From Orlajensenia sp037404875 (lineage in GTDB: Bacteria; Actinomycetota; Actinomycetes; Actinomycetales; Microbacteriaceae), in NCBI RefSeq assembly GCF_037404875.1, contig NZ_JBBELO010000011.1:62001-126000 (forward strand): a stretch of DNA of 64,000 bases, given 5' to 3'. The notes below the pieces were generated by a model. The model was not told the DNA's origin. It saw only the letters and a program-made list of their open reading frames with translations, and searched no databases. Every line of letters starts with the position of its first letter. The stretch's first letter is position 1. Shown here piece after piece: positions 1 to 9,901 of this stretch. The translations under genes and the position numbers were made by a program.

Positions 1-1
1 T

Positions 2-1036
2 GCGCTCCCCGGCAGCGCACCGGGGTGGACGCCTCCGCCGAAGCCCGGCCTGATCCCGCTGCGTCCCCTGAGCTTCGCCACCATCCTCGGAGCCCCCTAC
101 CAACTGCTTAGACGCAACCCGAAGGCCACGTTCGGCAGCGCGCTGCTCATCCAGCTCATCGTCGCCGTCGCATCGACGGTGATCGTGCTTCCGCTCGCCT
201 TCGTCGCGGCCACCAGGCTTCAGAACGCCCGTGCGGCCGAGGTGGGAACCATCATGGCCGGCACCATCGGCTGGGTCATCCTCGGGATGCTCGTGCTCGT
301 CGTGCTCTCGGTTCTCTCCACCGCGATGCTGCAGGGCGTGATCGTGCTCGAGGTGGCGCGCGCGAGCCTCGGCGAGAAGCTGAGCCTCGGCGCACTGTGG
401 AAGCAGGTGCTGCGCAGGCTGCTGCCCCTCAGCGCATGGGTGCTGCTGCTAGGCGCGGCGTTCCTGCTGGCCGCAGCCATCATCGTCGCGATCGCCGTCG
501 CGCTGTTCTCCGCGGGCCAGGGCTTTCTCGCGGCGGGCGTCGTGTTCAGCATCCTGGGCGTGCTCGGACTGATCGTGCTGTTCGCCTGGCTGTATACGAA
601 GACCGTCTTCGTACCCTGCGCGATCGTGCTCGAGCGTCGCGGCATCGGCGCATCCGTCGCACGCTCCTGGTCGCTCACGCGCGGCGCGTTCTGGAAGATC
701 TTCGGAACCAACCTGCTCGTGCTGGTCATGGTCAACGTCGCCGCCAATATCGTCACCGCCCCGCTCAGCCTCATCGTGGGCTTCGCCTCGGCCGCCCTGG
801 ACCCCAACGGAACCGGCCAGGGCATCTTCATCTCGATCGGCGCGACGTTCCTCAGCCTCATCATCAGCATCATCGTCGGATCCATCGCCTCCGTGGTGCA
901 GTCGGCCACGATCGCGCTGCTCTACATCGACCAGAGGATGCGCCGCGAGGGCCTCGACCTCGAGCTCCAGCGCTTCGTGGAGCAGCGTGCGGCCCAGGTG
1001 CCCGGCGCCGACCCCTATCTCACGCCGGTCGCATGA
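2..1036 (+). CDS. Multi-pass membrane protein, 5' end outside window (partial)
   Basis: The reading frame is open from base 2, so the start lies upstream of the window; 344 residues are visible. A Pro-rich stretch (GWTPPPKPGLIPLRPL) precedes about six hydrophobic segments. The arrangement resembles the glycerophosphoryl-diester-phosphodiesterase membrane-domain family found at the head of MoxR/DUF58 operons in actinobacteria; this assignment comes from family knowledge and context, and there is no catalytic phosphodiesterase domain. The stop codon overlaps the next ATG (ATGA), showing translational coupling with the DUF4129 gene. The function is unknown; a role in the cell envelope is inferred from the operon. 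An internal GTG at 179 is a possible start, but the upstream codons are clearly coding. Confidence 0.75.
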   Translation, partial: ALPGSAPGWTPPPKPGLIPLRPLSFATILGAPYQLLRRNPKATFGSALLIQLIVAVASTVIVLPLAFVAATRLQNARAAEVGTIMAGTIGWVILGMLVLVVLSVLSTAMLQGVIVLEVARASLGEKLSLGALWKQVLRRLLPLSAWVLLLGAAFLLAAAIIVAIAVALFSAGQGFLAAGVVFSILGVLGLIVLFAWLYTKTVFVPCAIVLERRGIGASVARSWSLTRGAFWKIFGTNLLVLVMVNVAANIVTAPLSLIVGFASAALDPNGTGQGIFISIGATFLSLIISIIVGSIASVVQSATIALLYIDQRMRREGLDLELQRFVEQRAAQVPGADPYLTPVA

Positions 1037-1662
1037 GGCTTCCTCTCGACGTGCCCGTCGATCCCGACGGGCCCGAGGCGAGACAGTGGCTGAACGACGA
1101 GCTCGCCAAGCCGCAATACCAGGAGAGCCGGCCCAACTGGTTCGACCAGCTCTCCAAGGCCGTGCTCGACTGGCTGGGCTCGCTCTTCTCCGGCCGCGGC
1201 GACGCGGGCGCGGTACTTCCCCTCGTCCTCACGGTCATCGCGGTCGTGCTCATCGCCGTGGCCCTGATCGTGTTCGGACTTCCCCGGCTCAACCGCCGTG
1301 CCGCCGCGGCGGGCGTGTTCGGGGAGGACGATGATCGCTCGGCTCAGGCCCTGCGCCGCTCGGCCCGGGATGCCGCCGACGCCGGCGACTGGTCGACGGC
1401 CGTGCTCGACGCCTTCCGGGCGCTCGCGCGGCGGCTCGGTGAGCGCACGATCCTGAGCGTCTATCCCGGTACGACCGCCGACGAGGTGGCGCGACAGGCG
1501 GGCATCTCCTTTCCCGACTCCGCGCTCCCCCTGGCGGCTGCCGCATCCGCCTTCGACGCCGTGAGATACCTGGGGCGGCAGGGCACCGAGCCGGACTACC
1601 GCGCCATCGTCGCCCTGGATGCGGCGCTCGAGGCCGCCCGCGCGGCGGAGGTTCCGGCGTGA
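1033..1662 (+). CDS. DUF4129 domain-containing membrane protein
   Basis: This 209-residue protein has a hydrophilic N-terminus (RLPLDVPVDPDGPEARQWL), one strong membrane segment at about residues 57-82, and a soluble C-terminal helical domain of about 110 residues (RSARDAADAGDWSTAVLDAFRAL...). That layout is typical of DUF4129. The ATG at 1033 overlaps the stop of the preceding gene and the gene's own stop overlaps the GTG of the DUF4350 gene, so it is the second member of a coupled operon. The family is found with MoxR and DUF58 proteins and has no established biochemical activity. Confidence 0.82.
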   Translation: MRLPLDVPVDPDGPEARQWLNDELAKPQYQESRPNWFDQLSKAVLDWLGSLFSGRGDAGAVLPLVLTVIAVVLIAVALIVFGLPRLNRRAAAAGVFGEDDDRSAQALRRSARDAADAGDWSTAVLDAFRALARRLGERTILSVYPGTTADEVARQAGISFPDSALPLAAAASAFDAVRYLGRQGTEPDYRAIVALDAALEAARAAEVPA

Positions 1663-2831
1663 GCGCGGCCACCCTCCAGACTCCCCTGGTGCGCGAATCG
1701 TTGCGGCGCTCGCGCTTCTGGGTGCTCGCCGCCCTCATCACGCTCGCCGTCGTCGTCTGTCTCGTTATCATCCGCGGTTCCGGCGCCGTCGGCGGAACCC
1801 CGCTCGCCGCCGACAACCCTGGTCCAGCCGGCAGCCAGGCGCTCGTGGATGTGCTGAAGCAGCAGGGCGTCGCCGTGACCGTCGCGCACAGTCTCGGGGC
1901 GGCGGAGCAGGCCCTCGACACCGATTCCACTCTCTTCCTCACCGACCCGCAGGGGCTGTTGTCCGCGGGCCAACTGCGGCGCCTCGCCGCGAGCGCGGAG
2001 GCGATCGTGATGGCGGAACCGTCGTTCGATGCCTTGAAGGCGCTCGCGCCCGCCGTGCGGCACGGCGGGCGACCGTCCGGCCAGACGGCGACTGCGCAGT
2101 GCGATGTGCCGGCGGCGACCCGTGCCGGCCGGATCTCCACGAGCGAGGCAACGCTCGGCGCGACCTCGGCCGACTGGACCGGCTGCTTCCCGGCGGGAAA
2201 GCACCGTTTCTCCCTGGTGCAGGGCGATCGGCAGGGCGCCCAGCTCACCCTCCTGGCGAGCGGCGCGCCGCTGCGCAACGACACGATCGGCCAGCAGGGC
2301 AACGCCGCCCTTGCCCTGGGTCTGCTCGGTTCCCGCGATCACCTGGTCTGGTACCTGCCCTCGCTCCCGGATGTCGTGGCCGGCGAGCGCAGCCCCACCA
2401 TCGCCGAGCTCACTCCGGACTGGGTCACCCCGGTGCTCGCGCTGCTCGTGGTCGTCACGATCGCCGCCGGCGTCTGGCGTGGCCGCAGGCTCGGGCCGCT
2501 CGTCATCGAGAACCTGCCAGTCACCGTGCCCGCGGCCGAGACCATGCAGGGTCGGGCGCGGCTCTACGCCCGCACGAACGCGCGCCTGCGCGCACTCGAT
2601 GCCCTGCGCATCGGCGCGATCGGGCGTCTCGGGTCGGCCCTGCGACTGCCCACGTCCTCTTCAGCGGACGACGTGGCCGCAGCGGTCGCCGTGCTCACGG
2701 GCAGGCCCGCGGCATCCGTTCGGGGACTGCTCATCGACCAGGTGCCCGCGAGCGATCGCGACCTCGTCGACCTCGCCGCCGCCCTCGACGAGCTCGAGGC
2801 CCGGGTGCGCGACGCCGCCCGCCCGCAGTGA
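1659..2831 (+). CDS. DUF4350 domain-containing membrane protein
   Basis: This 390-residue protein begins with a GTG that overlaps the previous stop (GTGA). A membrane helix at about residues 22-42 is followed by an extracytoplasmic domain of about 210 residues (DUF4350-like, PAGSQALVDVLKQQGV...), a second helix near 263-281 (PVLALLVVVTIAAGVW), and a cytoplasmic helical tail. The domain order matches DUF4350 proteins that sit between DUF4129 and MoxR genes in actinobacteria. DUF4350 has been likened to ABC-type periplasmic components, but no function is established. There are 42 bp to the moxR start. Confidence 0.82.
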   Translation: MSAATLQTPLVRESLRRSRFWVLAALITLAVVVCLVIIRGSGAVGGTPLAADNPGPAGSQALVDVLKQQGVAVTVAHSLGAAEQALDTDSTLFLTDPQGLLSAGQLRRLAASAEAIVMAEPSFDALKALAPAVRHGGRPSGQTATAQCDVPAATRAGRISTSEATLGATSADWTGCFPAGKHRFSLVQGDRQGAQLTLLASGAPLRNDTIGQQGNAALALGLLGSRDHLVWYLPSLPDVVAGERSPTIAELTPDWVTPVLALLVVVTIAAGVWRGRRLGPLVIENLPVTVPAAETMQGRARLYARTNARLRALDALRIGAIGRLGSALRLPTSSSADDVAAAVAVLTGRPAASVRGLLIDQVPASDRDLVDLAAALDELEARVRDAARPQ

Positions 2832-2873
2832 CCCCCCACCAGATACCGCCGCACCGACCGGGAGAATGAACGC

Positions 2874-3832
<959 letters not shown>

Positions 3833-3836
<4 letters not shown>

Positions 3837-5164
3837 GCCTCACCGGCCGGTTCGTGGCGCTCCTGCTGCTCGGGATCGTGCCGGTCGTCGTGTTCGGCGC
3901 CCTCGCCCCCGGCTCGGCGTGGCTCACGCTTCTCGTGTGGGTGCTCGTGTGCGCCGCGGCTGCGGTGATCGACCTCGCGCTGGCGCCGTCAGCACGCGCG
4001 CTCACCGTCAGCCGTGAGGTTCCCGGCCGCGTGCGGCTCGGTGAGACCGCCGTGACGGAGCTCCGGCTCGCCAACGCCGGCCGGCGCACGATCGCGGCGA
4101 CGGTTCGCGACGGCTGGCAACCCTCAGCCGGGGCTGCCTTCAGCCGCGCGCGACTGAGGATCCCGGCCGGCGAGCGGCGCGCTGTGCGGGTTCCGCTCAC
4201 GCCGACCCGCCGCGGTGAGCGGCGCACCGAGTTCGTCGCCGTGCGCTCGCTCGGGCCGCTGGGTTTGGCCGCCCGGCAGCTGACCACGATCGCTGCCGGT
4301 CGCATCCGGGTGCTGCCTCCGTTCAACGCGCGCAAGCACCTGCCCTCGCGCCTGGCCCGCCTGCGCGAGCTCGACGGCCGCACCGCCGTCATGGTGCGCG
4401 GTCAGGGCACCGAGTTCGACAGCCTGCGCGAGTACGTGCGCGGCGACGACGTGCGCTCGATCGACTGGCGGGCCACGGCCCGACAGGGCGAGAGCGCCGG
4501 TGCGGGCCAGCGGCTGATGGTGCGCACCTGGCGACCGGAACGCGATCGGCGCGTCATCATCGTGGTCGATACGGCACGCACCTCGGCGGCCCGCGTACGC
4601 GACGAACCGCGCCTGGACACCGCTTTCGAATCGGCCCTGCTGCTCGCCGCGCTCGCCTCGCACGCCGGCGACCGGGTGGACTTCCTGGCGTGGGACCGAC
4701 GGGTGCGCGGCCGCGTGCAGGGTGCGGCGGGGGCGGAACTGCTCAGCCGCATGGTGGATGCCATGGCCCCGATCGATGCGGAGTTGATCGAGGCCGACTG
4801 GGCCGGCGTGCCTGCACTCGTGCGCAGCGTGAGCAATCAGCGCGCACTCGTCGTGCTGCTCACGAGCATCGACGCCCCTGGCGCCTCGACCGCGCTGCTC
4901 GCCATGCTCCCCCAGCTCACCCGCCGCCATACCGTCCTCGTCGCGGCCGTGACCGACCCGGATGCTGCAGCAGCGATCACCGACCGCTCGACGCTCGAGC
5001 GCGTCTACGAGGCGGCGGCGGCCGAGCGCGCGCTGCTCGACGTGGCCCGGGTGTCGGCCGCCATACGGCTCCTCGGTGGCGACGTCGTGACCGGTTCGCC
5101 CGCAGACCTGCCTCCGGCCCTCGCCGACCGCTACCTCGCGCTGAAGGCCGCCGGGCGGCTCTGA
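3833..5164 (+). CDS. DUF58 domain-containing protein (MoxR partner)
   Basis: This is 443 residues from GTG 3833, which overlaps the moxR stop (GTGA); an upstream in-frame start would lie inside moxR. Two membrane helices lie at about residues 5-50 (FVALLLLGIVPVVV and LTLLVWVLVCAAAAVIDL). The DUF58 signature is in the middle (EFDSLREYVRGDDVRSIDW), and a vWA-like C-terminal half contains a DTAR motif after VIIVV. It probably binds MoxR at the membrane. It ends the five-gene operon; a 210-bp gap without recognisable features precedes the aquaporin. Confidence 0.9.
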
Positions 5165-5374
5165 CCAGCGCGGCGCTGCCCGGCCGGGCCGGCCGCGGGT
5201 GCGGGCAAGGGCCGGCATCGGCACGCGGTTCAGGGCTACGGGCCTGTGCGACTGCGAAGCCGTCACCGGTTTGCGACATACCGCGATCTCGCGCGGGCGC
5301 GTCGCCGGGCCTGCCGCTAGCCTCGGGCTCGCGCCCGTCGGCGCAGCATCCCTCCCCCTCACAGAAGGACACCC

Positions 5375-6148
5375 ATGTCATCCACCACCGACGCACCCGC
5401 CGTCGTTCCCATCGAGGCTTCACCCAGCACGAGCGCCCGCTGGGCGGCCGAAGTGGCCGGAACCTTCGTGCTCGTGTTCGGCGTCATCGGAACCGCCCTC
5501 TACGCGGCCGGCTTCGCGGCCGGCAAGGGCGGCCTGAACGTCGGCTTCCTCGGGGTCGCGCTGGCCCTCGGACTCTCGGTGATCGTCAGCGCCTACGCCT
5601 TCGGCCCCATCTCGGGCGGTCACTTCAACCCGGCCGTCACGCTCGGCCTCGCGACGGCGGGCCGCTTCCCGTGGCGCGAGGTCGTCGGCTACATCGTCGC
5701 GCAGCTCGTCGGCGCCATCGCCGCGTCGAGCGTGCTGCTCGTGGTGCTCGCCAGCAGCAAGAGCTTCGACGTGCTCTGGTTCCGCGCCGTCTCCACGGGT
5801 TACGACGAGCTCTCCCCCGGCGGCTATGGCCTGGTCTCCGCCCTCGTGATCGAGGTCGTCGCCACCGCCCTGTTCCTCTACGTCATCCTCGGCGTGACGA
5901 GCTCACGGGCTGCCCTGGGCTTCGCGCCGCTGGCCATCGGCTTCACGCTGACGCTGCTCGCGCTCGTGGCCATCCCCGTCTCGAACGGCTCGTTCAACCC
6001 GGCCCGCTCGATCGCGACGGCCCTGTACGGCGGACCGGTCGCCCTCGGCCAGGTCTGGCTCTCGATCCTCGCGCCGATCGTGGGAGCGCTCATCGCGGGC
6101 GCAACGTTCAAACTGCTCTTCGACCGCACGAACAAGCTCGCCGCGTAG
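5375..6148 (+). CDS. MIP-family channel (aquaporin) with atypical filter
   Basis: This 257-residue channel has six membrane helices and both NPA loops: HFNPAV (N85-A87) and FNPARS (N208-R211). The start ATG is preceded by AGAAGGAC. The overall match to E. coli AqpZ is close enough to align by eye (GFLGVALALGL against GFAGVALAFGL; IPVSNGSFNPARS against IPVTNTSVNPARS). In that alignment the AqpZ filter residues F43, H174 and T183 become L65, A196 and G205, with only the Arg kept (R211). The pore mouth should therefore be wide and non-polar, unlike both AqpZ and GlpF. It may pass glycerol, urea, peroxide or other small neutral solutes; the substrate is not deducible. Confidence 0.9.
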   Translation: MSSTTDAPAVVPIEASPSTSARWAAEVAGTFVLVFGVIGTALYAAGFAAGKGGLNVGFLGVALALGLSVIVSAYAFGPISGGHFNPAVTLGLATAGRFPWREVVGYIVAQLVGAIAASSVLLVVLASSKSFDVLWFRAVSTGYDELSPGGYGLVSALVIEVVATALFLYVILGVTSSRAALGFAPLAIGFTLTLLALVAIPVSNGSFNPARSIATALYGGPVALGQVWLSILAPIVGALIAGATFKLLFDRTNKLAA

Positions 6149-6151
6149 CCC

Positions 6152-6477
6152 TTCGGCAGGCTCGGCGACGCGGCTTCGACAGGCTCAGGCCGGGCCCTTC
6201 GACAGGCTCAGGACCGAGCTTCGGACGCGCCTCAGCGACCGGACTCCCGAGGCTCAGCCCACCACTCGCTCGCTGAGCCTGTCGAAGCGTCGCAACCAAC
6301 CTCGGGGCGCCATCCAGTGCATTCAACAGGGGGTTCGACCTCCGACAGGACGGATCTCGAGAATTCGCCCTGTTGGAGCCTCGAACGCCTGTTGAACCCT
6401 AAGTTCCCTGTCGAACCCCGGGTTCCCCTGTCGAAGCATCGATTCCAGCGCTGCTCTCGGCCCTTCGACAGGCTCAG
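6152..6477. repeat. Array of degenerate TTCGACAGGCTCAG repeats
   Basis: This intergenic stretch holds the 14-mer TTCGACAGGCTCAG at 6175-6188, 6198-6211 and 6464-6477, its reverse complement at 6273-6286, and a two-mismatch copy at 6152-6165. Shorter cores of the form CCTGTYGAA or TTCRACAGG lie between them (around 6322, 6370, 6388, 6408 and 6428). Both orientations occur, so fold-back pairs can form. It fills the gap between the aquaporin stop and the SpoIIM-like stop, and no gene is visible. Similar CCTTCGACAGGCTCAGGG words recur between genes in many actinobacteria, from memory. Confidence 0.8.
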
Positions 6478-6515
6478 GGACCAGACTTCCGGCGCTTGGC
6501 CGGCCGCCGGCGGCG

Positions 6516-7511
6516 TCAGCCGGCGATGAGCCGGCGTGCGCCGGCATCCTGCTCGGTGAGGTCACCCGTCTCTCCCGCGCGCACGGCCCGCCGACCCAGC
6601 ACGAGCATGTACGTGTAGAAGGCTGCCGCAGCCACGACCCCGATGCCCAGCTTCACCGGCCACGGCCACGGGGCAGGGGTGACGAAGCCCTCGATGATGC
6701 CCGAGATGAACAGCCAGATGGCCAGGCCGATGGCGACGCTGAACAGCGCCCGGCCGTCCTCCGCGAGCGCCTGCCCGCGCGTGCGCGCACCCGGCGCGAT
6801 CCACGCCCAGAAGATGCGCAGCCCGGCAGCCGCCGCGACGAAGACGCAGCTGAGCTCGAGCAGTCCGTGCGGAAGGACGTACTGGAAGAAGACGTCGCCG
6901 CGGTCGTAGGCGAACATGATCCCTGCCGAGACCCCGACGTTCTGCGCGTTGGAGATGATGGCGGAGGGAACGAAGAAGCCCGTGATGCCCAGCGCGATGC
7001 ACTGGGCGGCGATCCAGGCGTTGTTCGTCCAGACGGCGCCGGCGAAGGATGCGGCGGGGTTCTCGGAGTAGTAGTCCACGAATTTGTGCTCCACGAGCGC
7101 CTTGCGCTGCGCCTCGGTGCCGAAGGACGCGAGCACCTGCGGGTCCGCGAGCGCCCAGACCGCATAGAGCGCGGCGATGATCACGGTCGCGAGGGCGACG
7201 GCGAGCGTGAGCCAGCGCAGCCGGTACAGTGCCGCCGGCAACTGCAGCACGAAGAAGCGCGGGATGACGGAGAACAGGTTGCCGCGCGCCGCAGTGAAGC
7301 GCAGCCGGGCCCGCGAGAGGCTGACCGAGAGTCCGTCGCCCTGAAGGCTCGAGCCCGCAGTGGTCGCGATCGCCGAGAGCTGCGTGGCCCCGGACTGGTA
7401 GAGGCCGATCAGCTCGTCGGCCGAGGCGCCGTCGAGGGAACGTCGTCGGCCGAGCTCGCCGAGACGCTTCCACTCCTCGCCGTGGGCGATCGAATACGCG
7501 TCGAGATCCAT
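6516..7511 (-). CDS. Stage II sporulation protein M-like membrane protein
   Basis: This is a 331-residue protein starting MDLDAYSIAHGEEW. A helical N-terminus of about 100 residues is followed by five membrane segments, including the conserved PHGLLELSCVF block (the HGxxE motif of the SpoIIM/DUF95 family). In non-sporulating actinobacteria this family pairs with RDD proteins and with MoxR/DUF58 loci; both are nearby here. It is transcribed divergently from the RDD gene, and the two start regions are only 16 bp apart. An alternative ATG at 7529 would make the two start codons overlap in one CATG. The function is unknown. Confidence 0.88.
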   Translation of the reverse strand: MDLDAYSIAHGEEWKRLGELGRRRSLDGASADELIGLYQSGATQLSAIATTAGSSLQGDGLSVSLSRARLRFTAARGNLFSVIPRFFVLQLPAALYRLRWLTLAVALATVIIAALYAVWALADPQVLASFGTEAQRKALVEHKFVDYYSENPAASFAGAVWTNNAWIAAQCIALGITGFFVPSAIISNAQNVGVSAGIMFAYDRGDVFFQYVLPHGLLELSCVFVAAAAGLRIFWAWIAPGARTRGQALAEDGRALFSVAIGLAIWLFISGIIEGFVTPAPWPWPVKLGIGVVAAAAFYTYMLVLGRRAVRAGETGDLTEQDAGARRLIAG

Positions 7512-7527
7512 CTGCTTAGATACTGGC

Positions 7528-8370
7528 ATGGCCGAGCCCTCGCAGACCGTCGCCGCGGCATCCGTCGATGGATTGCTCACGGGCGAGGCGGTCGCCCTGA
7601 GCGTGAAGCCAGCCAGCGTGCTGCTGCGCGGCGCGGGAACGGCCATCGATGCCGTGGCCTACGTCGGCGCGCTCGCCCTGAGCGCGTGGCTCGTCACGTC
7701 GACGGCCGGCGGCGCAGTGGACCCTGCGCTGCTGCGTGCGTTGGGGGTCGCGGGCCTGGTGTTCTTCCTGCTCGTCGTGCCCATGGTCGTCGAGGTCGCA
7801 TCACACGGACGCTCGCTCGGCAAGCTCGCCATCGGCGCCCGGATCGTGCGCGACGACGGAGGCGCCATCCAGCTGCGCCACTCCTTCGTGCGCGCCCTCA
7901 TGGGCGTCGTCGAGATCTACATGACCTTCGGGGGCCTGGCGGCACTCGTCGGGCTGCTCAACGACCGTGCCAAGCGGCTGGGCGACCTGCTCGCGGGCAC
8001 ACACAGCCAGCTCGAGCGCGTGCCGGCCTACACGCCGCCGAAGTGGGGCGTTCCGGCCGGACTGGAGCAATGGGCGCTCATCGTCGACGTCGCACGGATG
8101 CCGGATGCACTGGGCCGGCGCATCTCCCAGTTCCTGACGAACGCGTCGGGGCTGACAGCGGCGAGCCGGCAGCGCACCGCCGCCGAGCTGGCGACCGAGG
8201 CCGCCGCCTACGCCGCGCCCGTGCCCCCGGTACCGGCGGAGGTCTTCCTCGTGGCCGTCACGGCCGTGCGGCGCCAGCGGGAACTGACGGGCCTGGCCCT
8301 GGAGCGCGAGCACCTCGACGCGCTGCAGCCCATCCTCGCGGGGAACCCGCACCGCTTTCCCGACCGCTGA
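7528..8370 (+). CDS. RDD family membrane protein
   Basis: This 280-residue protein has three to four hydrophobic segments in residues 30-160, containing the RDD-family pattern: an early Arg/Asp (GAGTAIDAVAY), the SLGKLAIGARIVRDDGG block, and RAKRLGDLLAGT after the last membrane helix. A soluble Ala-rich tail of about 110 residues follows. It is the divergent partner of the SpoIIM-like gene, an arrangement common in actinobacteria. RDD proteins have been linked to transport, but no substrate can be inferred here. Confidence 0.88.
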   Translation: MAEPSQTVAAASVDGLLTGEAVALSVKPASVLLRGAGTAIDAVAYVGALALSAWLVTSTAGGAVDPALLRALGVAGLVFFLLVVPMVVEVASHGRSLGKLAIGARIVRDDGGAIQLRHSFVRALMGVVEIYMTFGGLAALVGLLNDRAKRLGDLLAGTHSQLERVPAYTPPKWGVPAGLEQWALIVDVARMPDALGRRISQFLTNASGLTAASRQRTAAELATEAAAYAAPVPPVPAEVFLVAVTAVRRQRELTGLALEREHLDALQPILAGNPHRFPDR

Positions 8371-8397
8371 ACGGCCGGGAAAGCCGAGCGCGAGAAC

Positions 8398-9873
8398 TCA
8401 GTAGCGGTAGTGGTCGACCTTGTAGGGGCCTTCCACCTTCACACCGATGTAGGCGGCCTGCTCCGGTGAGAGCTCCGTCAGCTCCACCCCGAGCGCGTCC
8501 AGGTGCAGGCGCGCGACCTTCTCATCGAGGTGCTTTGGAAGAACGTAGACGCCGATCGGGTAGGCCTCGGGCTTCGTCCACAACTCGATCTGGGCGAGCA
8601 CCTGGTTGGTGAAGGAATTGCTCATGACGAACGACGGATGCCCCGTGGCGTTGCCGAGGTTCATCAGGCGGCCCTCGCTCAGCACGAGGATGGAGCGGCC
8701 GGTGGGCAGGCGCCACTCGTGCACCTGCGGCTTGATCTCGACGCGCTCGGCACCCTCGAGCGATTCGAGCGCGGCCATGTCGATCTCGTTGTCGAAGTGG
8801 CCCACGTTCGCGACGACGGCCAGGTGCTTCATGGCGAGCATGTGCTCGACGCGGATGACGTCGCGGTTGCCGGTTCCCGATACGAAGATGTCGACCTCGC
8901 CGACCACGCTCTCCAGGCGCGCGACCTGGAAGCCGTCCATGGCCGCCTGCAGCGCGCAGATCGGGTCGACCTCGGTCACGATCACCCGGGCGCCTTGGCC
9001 GCGCAGGGCCTCCGCTGCGCCCTTGCCCACGTCGCCGTAGCCGCAGACGAGCGCGACCTTGCCGCCCATGAGCACGTCGGTGGCGCGATTCAGGCCATCG
9101 GGAAGCGAGTGCCGGATGCCGTACTTGTTGTCGAACTTGCTCTTGGTGACGGAGTCGTTGACGTTGATGGCCGGGAAGAGCAGCTCCCCCGCGGCAGCGA
9201 GCTCGTAGAGGCGATGCACCCCCGTGGTCGTCTCCTCGGTCACGCCCTGCAGCTCGGTCGCAATCCGGGTCCAACGGTCGGGCGACGCCTCGAGCGAGCG
9301 GGCGAGGGTGTCGAGGATCACCCGGAACTCGTGCGGGTCGCCGGCGGCCGCATCCGGAACGGCGCCGAGGGCCTCGTACTCGCGCCCCTTGTGCACGAGC
9401 AGGGTGGCGTCACCGCCGTCGTCGAGGATGAGGTTGGGTCCGACCCATTCCGCACTGGCGGCCTCGGCCTCGGCGCTCCAGTCGAAGATGCGGTCGGTGC
9501 ACCACCAGTACTCCTCGAGGCTCTCGCCCTTCCAGGCGAACACCGGGATGCCGGCCGGCTTCTCGGGAGTGCCTGTGGGGCCGACGGCGATCGCGGCGGC
9601 GGCCTCGTCCTGGGTGGAGAAGATGTTGCAGCTGGCCCAACGCACCTGCGCGCCGAGGGCGACGAGCGTCTCGATGAGCACCGCCGTCTGCACGGTCATG
9701 TGCAGGGAACCCGCGATGCGCGCCCCCGCGAGCGGCTGGCTCTCGCCGAACTCGGCGCGCAGGGCCATCAGGCCCGGCATCTCGTTCTCGGCCAGCCGGA
9801 GTTGGTGGCGACCGGCCTCGGCGAGCGAGAGATCGCGAACCTTGAACGGCAGGGCGGTGGTCGTTGCAGTCAT
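8398..9873 (-). CDS. ahcY: Adenosylhomocysteinase (S-adenosyl-L-homocysteine hydrolase)
   Basis: This 491-residue cytoplasmic enzyme reversibly splits S-adenosylhomocysteine to adenosine and homocysteine, using bound NAD and clearing the product of SAM-dependent methylation. Visible signatures are SLHMTVQTAVLIETL, SCNIFSTQDEAAAAIA, the NAD-binding GYGDVGKG block, and the C-terminal VEGPYKVDHYRY, which ends in the usual KPDHYRY-like form. Length is normal for the family. The start was taken at the ATG preceded by AGAGGG. It lies 28 bp downstream of manB on the same strand and is probably cotranscribed with it. Confidence 0.97.
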   Translation of the reverse strand: MTATTTALPFKVRDLSLAEAGRHQLRLAENEMPGLMALRAEFGESQPLAGARIAGSLHMTVQTAVLIETLVALGAQVRWASCNIFSTQDEAAAAIAVGPTGTPEKPAGIPVFAWKGESLEEYWWCTDRIFDWSAEAEAASAEWVGPNLILDDGGDATLLVHKGREYEALGAVPDAAAGDPHEFRVILDTLARSLEASPDRWTRIATELQGVTEETTTGVHRLYELAAAGELLFPAINVNDSVTKSKFDNKYGIRHSLPDGLNRATDVLMGGKVALVCGYGDVGKGAAEALRGQGARVIVTEVDPICALQAAMDGFQVARLESVVGEVDIFVSGTGNRDVIRVEHMLAMKHLAVVANVGHFDNEIDMAALESLEGAERVEIKPQVHEWRLPTGRSILVLSEGRLMNLGNATGHPSFVMSNSFTNQVLAQIELWTKPEAYPIGVYVLPKHLDEKVARLHLDALGVELTELSPEQAAYIGVKVEGPYKVDHYRY

Positions 9874-9901
9874 GCCCTCTATTCTGTCAGGCCGGCCCGA
9901 C

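Noticed and set aside
9874..9901. SAH riboswitch upstream of ahcY
   Set aside because: There are 28 bp between manB and ahcY, too short for the aptamer, and no matching stem pattern is seen.
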